Assembly: GCA_029264635.1 (NCBI GenBank)
Contig: JARIAA010000296.1
Span: 1-14,673, forward strand
From: Psychrobacter sp.
Lineage (GTDB): Bacteria; Pseudomonadota; Gammaproteobacteria; Pseudomonadales; Moraxellaceae
Length of the DNA stretch: 14,673 nucleotides
Direction of reading: 5' to 3'
Position numbers and translations under genes: made by a program. Shown here piece after piece: positions 12,222-14,673 of this stretch. How positions within the stretch are numbered: position 1 is the stretch's first letter; each line of letters starts with the position of its first letter. Below the pieces are notes generated by a model. That model had not been told where the DNA came from. It worked only from the letters and a program-made list of their open reading frames with translations, and searched no databases.

Positions 12222-14651
12222 TTAAAAAGTACTACCAATCTGGAATTGTACTTTTTCGGTCTCATCACCTTCTTTATCGCCAATCGGCACCGCATAACTA
12301 AGCGAGATCGGTCCAATAGGCGTGTACCAAGTGATACCAGCACCCGCACTAAAGCGCATCTTATTGTCTTGGGTAAGGAGCGGTACACCTGTATCAACAC
12401 CGTTTATCGGGTTAATAAAGGTACGGTCTTCTTTATCGGTGGTATCAAAGACTTGACCACCTTCAGCAAATATTACTGGGCGTACCTGATCTGCCCAGTC
12501 GCCTTTAAAGGGCAGTGGCAGAATTAGCTCTGTACCAAAAGTGGCTAGCGCATTACCACCAACCTCTTCTTTTTTAAAAGAACTATAGCCATTAACCGCG
12601 TCATAATAAGCCGATGATCTAGGACCGAGCGTTGAGGACTCATAACCACGTACAGAGCCATAACCACCCGCGTAGAAGTTCTCATAGAACGGCAAATCAT
12701 TACCATAGCCAAGCTTGGTATAGCCGCGTGCTATCACATCTTTGTAGATAGGATAATACACGTTACCACGGTAAATAAGCTTTTGATACTCAGAATCACC
12801 AAAGCCCAACGTTGCATCAATCGTATGGCTCATCCCTTTAGTTGGGAATACTGGGCGATCTAGCGTACTATAATCCCAGCCTAACAAGAGATTGTAGGTA
12901 TTATAGTCATTTTTAAAGCCAGTACGACCCGTAAAATCATCTTCAACATTATTGCCCTCAAATCTCTCAAACGTGCCACCATCATCGATAATTTGCTGCA
13001 CGTTAGAGACGCCAAGAAAACGTCCGCCACGTACTGACGTATTATCAAAGTTTATTCCAGCGCTGACACGCTTGGTTTCATCAACAGGATAACTATAGTT
13101 TAAGGTCGCACCGTAAGAGTCAGTCACATAGTTACTTACGTTTCTATCATCGTATTTGGTTTCACGATAATAAGCACTCAGACCTTGCGATACGCCGTTT
13201 TCTGTAAAATATGGATCGGTATAACCTAAGCTATAAGAGTCGCGTGTCTCTGAACGTGACAAGGCCGCTTTGACGCGGTTACCTGTACCCATAAAGTTGT
13301 TTTGGGTGAGATCTAACTGGAACGTTACACCGCCACTTTGTGAGTAACCTGCAGCAATCGTTGAGCTGCCAGAGGGCTGCTCTTCAACCGTATAGTTGAT
13401 ATCCACTTGATCGGGTTGATTGGGTACTGGCTTTACATCGACGTTGACGGCTTTAAAAAAGCCAGTGCGCATCAGACGCGTACGTGATAGCTGAATTTTG
13501 TCATTAGAGGCCAATGCACCTTCTAACTGACGCATCTCACGGCGCAATACCTCATCTTGGGTTTTTATATTGCCATTAAAGTTGATACGGCGTACATAAA
13601 TAGGACGCGCAGGATCGATATAGTAATCAATATCGACGACACGAGTTTCATCATTAATACGGGGTACTGGACGTACTTGCGCTAGATAATAACCTTCGTT
13701 ACCATAGCGACGTTTTAATGCAGCGGTCGTTTCATCAAGTTTGGCTTGCGAATAGTTTTCATTGGCAGCGAAGGTGACAAGCTCTTGTAGCTCATCTTTA
13801 GCATATTTTGGCTCACCTAAGAAGTTGATCTCTCCAAACTGATACTGCTCACCTTCACTTAAGCTGACTTCAATAAACACACTGCGCTTGTCTTCACTGA
13901 TATTAAGCACCGCATTATCAACATTAAAGCGCACATAACCATCGTTTTGATACAAAGCTTTTAAATTATCTAAACTGGTCGCAAGCTTTTCTTTCGCATA
14001 GCGATCAGATTTCGATAGTAGCCTAGTCCAAGAGGACTCTTTTACCGCAAAGACATCTTTAATGTCTTCATCGCTAAAATGTTTATTACCGATGACATTG
14101 ATATCAACAACTTTAGCAGGTTTACCTTCAATAAAACGCACATCAAGCTTTACGCGGTTGCCGTCAAGTAGCGTCTGATCTACTTCGATATTACTATTAT
14201 AATAACCTTGACTGATATATTGCTGCTGTAGTTCATTGGCAACGCCTTGTAGCGTCGCCTGCTTCAGCACATCCCCTACAGCCAGACCAGCATTTTTAAG
14301 TCCTTCCTCCAAGCCTTCCTTAGGAATAAGCTTATTGCCGTCAAAGTTAACCTCAGCGATGATTGGACGTTCAATAACATCAAAACGTAGCTGACTGCCC
14401 TCGACACGACTTTGGATATTGGCAAAATTGTCCGTTGCATACAGCGCTTTGATACTGGCTGCAAGACTGCTATCTGTGACCGTATCACCGACTGTGACTG
14501 GCAACACCGGATAAAGGCTATCAGGGGTTAGGCGTTGTAGACCAGTAAAGCCAATATCGGTGACCACAAAGTTTGCCGCCTGTGCGGGCATACTCATCAT
14601 CGCTACAACTAACGGCAACCCAGCCGCACTCATAAATAAAGGCGTACGCAT
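12222..14651 (-). CDS. bamA: BamA, outer-membrane-protein assembly factor
   Basis: BamA is the central subunit of the BAM complex and inserts beta-barrel proteins into the outer membrane. I chose the ATG at 14651 (809 residues): GGAT lies about 8 bases upstream, whereas an in-frame GTG at 14657 would have almost no spacing. A signal peptide (likely cut after AQA, about residue 25) precedes five POTRA domains (about 27-96, 97-176, 179-267, 270-346 and 349-424). A C-terminal 16-strand barrel (about 428-809) follows. The conserved loop-6 motif reads VRGYESSTLGPR (about 667-678), the accepted VRGF/Y form. The last strand ends in Phe, as expected for a barrel protein (QFQIGSTF). The length is typical (E. 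coli 810). It heads the minus-strand envelope cluster; rseP commonly lies upstream, outside the window. Confidence 0.97.
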   Translation of the reverse strand: MRTPLFMSAAGLPLVVAMMSMPAQAANFVVTDIGFTGLQRLTPDSLYPVLPVTVGDTVTDSSLAASIKALYATDNFANIQSRVEGSQLRFDVIERPIIAEVNFDGNKLIPKEGLEEGLKNAGLAVGDVLKQATLQGVANELQQQYISQGYYNSNIEVDQTLLDGNRVKLDVRFIEGKPAKVVDINVIGNKHFSDEDIKDVFAVKESSWTRLLSKSDRYAKEKLATSLDNLKALYQNDGYVRFNVDNAVLNISEDKRSVFIEVSLSEGEQYQFGEINFLGEPKYAKDELQELVTFAANENYSQAKLDETTAALKRRYGNEGYYLAQVRPVPRINDETRVVDIDYYIDPARPIYVRRINFNGNIKTQDEVLRREMRQLEGALASNDKIQLSRTRLMRTGFFKAVNVDVKPVPNQPDQVDINYTVEEQPSGSSTIAAGYSQSGGVTFQLDLTQNNFMGTGNRVKAALSRSETRDSYSLGYTDPYFTENGVSQGLSAYYRETKYDDRNVSNYVTDSYGATLNYSYPVDETKRVSAGINFDNTSVRGGRFLGVSNVQQIIDDGGTFERFEGNNVEDDFTGRTGFKNDYNTYNLLLGWDYSTLDRPVFPTKGMSHTIDATLGFGDSEYQKLIYRGNVYYPIYKDVIARGYTKLGYGNDLPFYENFYAGGYGSVRGYESSTLGPRSSAYYDAVNGYSSFKKEEVGGNALATFGTELILPLPFKGDWADQVRPVIFAEGGQVFDTTDKEDRTFINPINGVDTGVPLLTQDNKMRFSAGAGITWYTPIGPISLSYAVPIGDKEGDETEKVQFQIGSTF

Positions 14652-14673
14652 AAACACTATCCGTCAATAAAAA

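Noticed and set aside
1..14673. Search by eye for tRNA genes, insertion-sequence ends, CRISPR arrays, toxin-antitoxin pairs or other defence-like modules.
   Set aside because: None seen. All longer gaps hold only terminators, promoters and short inverted repeats, and the genes are housekeeping or single accessory genes with similar codon character.

Overview
The window looks like ordinary chromosomal, housekeeping-rich DNA from a gammaproteobacterium of the Moraxellaceae, most likely Psychrobacter or a close relative. I base this on the moderately AT-rich base composition, the E. coli-like but divergent proteins (SurA, Asd, Tgt, FabZ, LpxD, LpxA, BamA), and the gene order. The genus is inferred from overall character and was not tested by any search. 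I see no mobile element, CRISPR array, tRNA or rRNA gene, prophage remnant or defence system.

Layout from left to right. Positions 1-1425 (+) encode SurA, a periplasmic outer-membrane-protein chaperone, followed by a strong terminator. An AT-rich gap leads to an unrecognised 80-residue protein with a TTG start (1953-2195, +) and a perfect 16-bp terminator. A membrane-anchored endonuclease/exonuclease/phosphatase-family protein (2530-3660, -) is divergent from asd (4078-5211, +), which serves lysine, threonine, methionine and diaminopimelate synthesis. A periplasmic SOUL-family protein (5282-5992, -) converges on asd and is divergent from tgt (6274-7425, +), the queuosine tRNA-modification enzyme. 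A two-gene transporter unit on the minus strand comprises an NSS-family transporter (7717-9234) and a 43-residue MetS-like small subunit (7556-7687). The right third, all on the minus strand, is the envelope cluster in transcription order bamA, lpxD, fabZ, lpxA (14651 down to 9490).

How the genes work together. SurA delivers unfolded outer-membrane proteins to BamA, which inserts them. LpxA and LpxD perform the first and third steps of lipid A synthesis. FabZ draws on the same 3-hydroxyacyl-ACP pool and sends it towards fatty acids. Compared with the E. coli bamA-skp-lpxD-fabZ-lpxA-lpxB run, there is no skp between bamA and lpxD, no lpxB after lpxA, and terminator-like hairpins lie after bamA, fabZ and lpxA.

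I did not find a clearly new biological system. The points most worth a second look are the short MetS-like gene, a SOUL-family mature protein with neither histidine nor cysteine, a terminator-like hairpin directly in front of lpxD, a bulky residue at the presumed acyl-chain ruler position of LpxA, and the unrecognised 80-residue protein.
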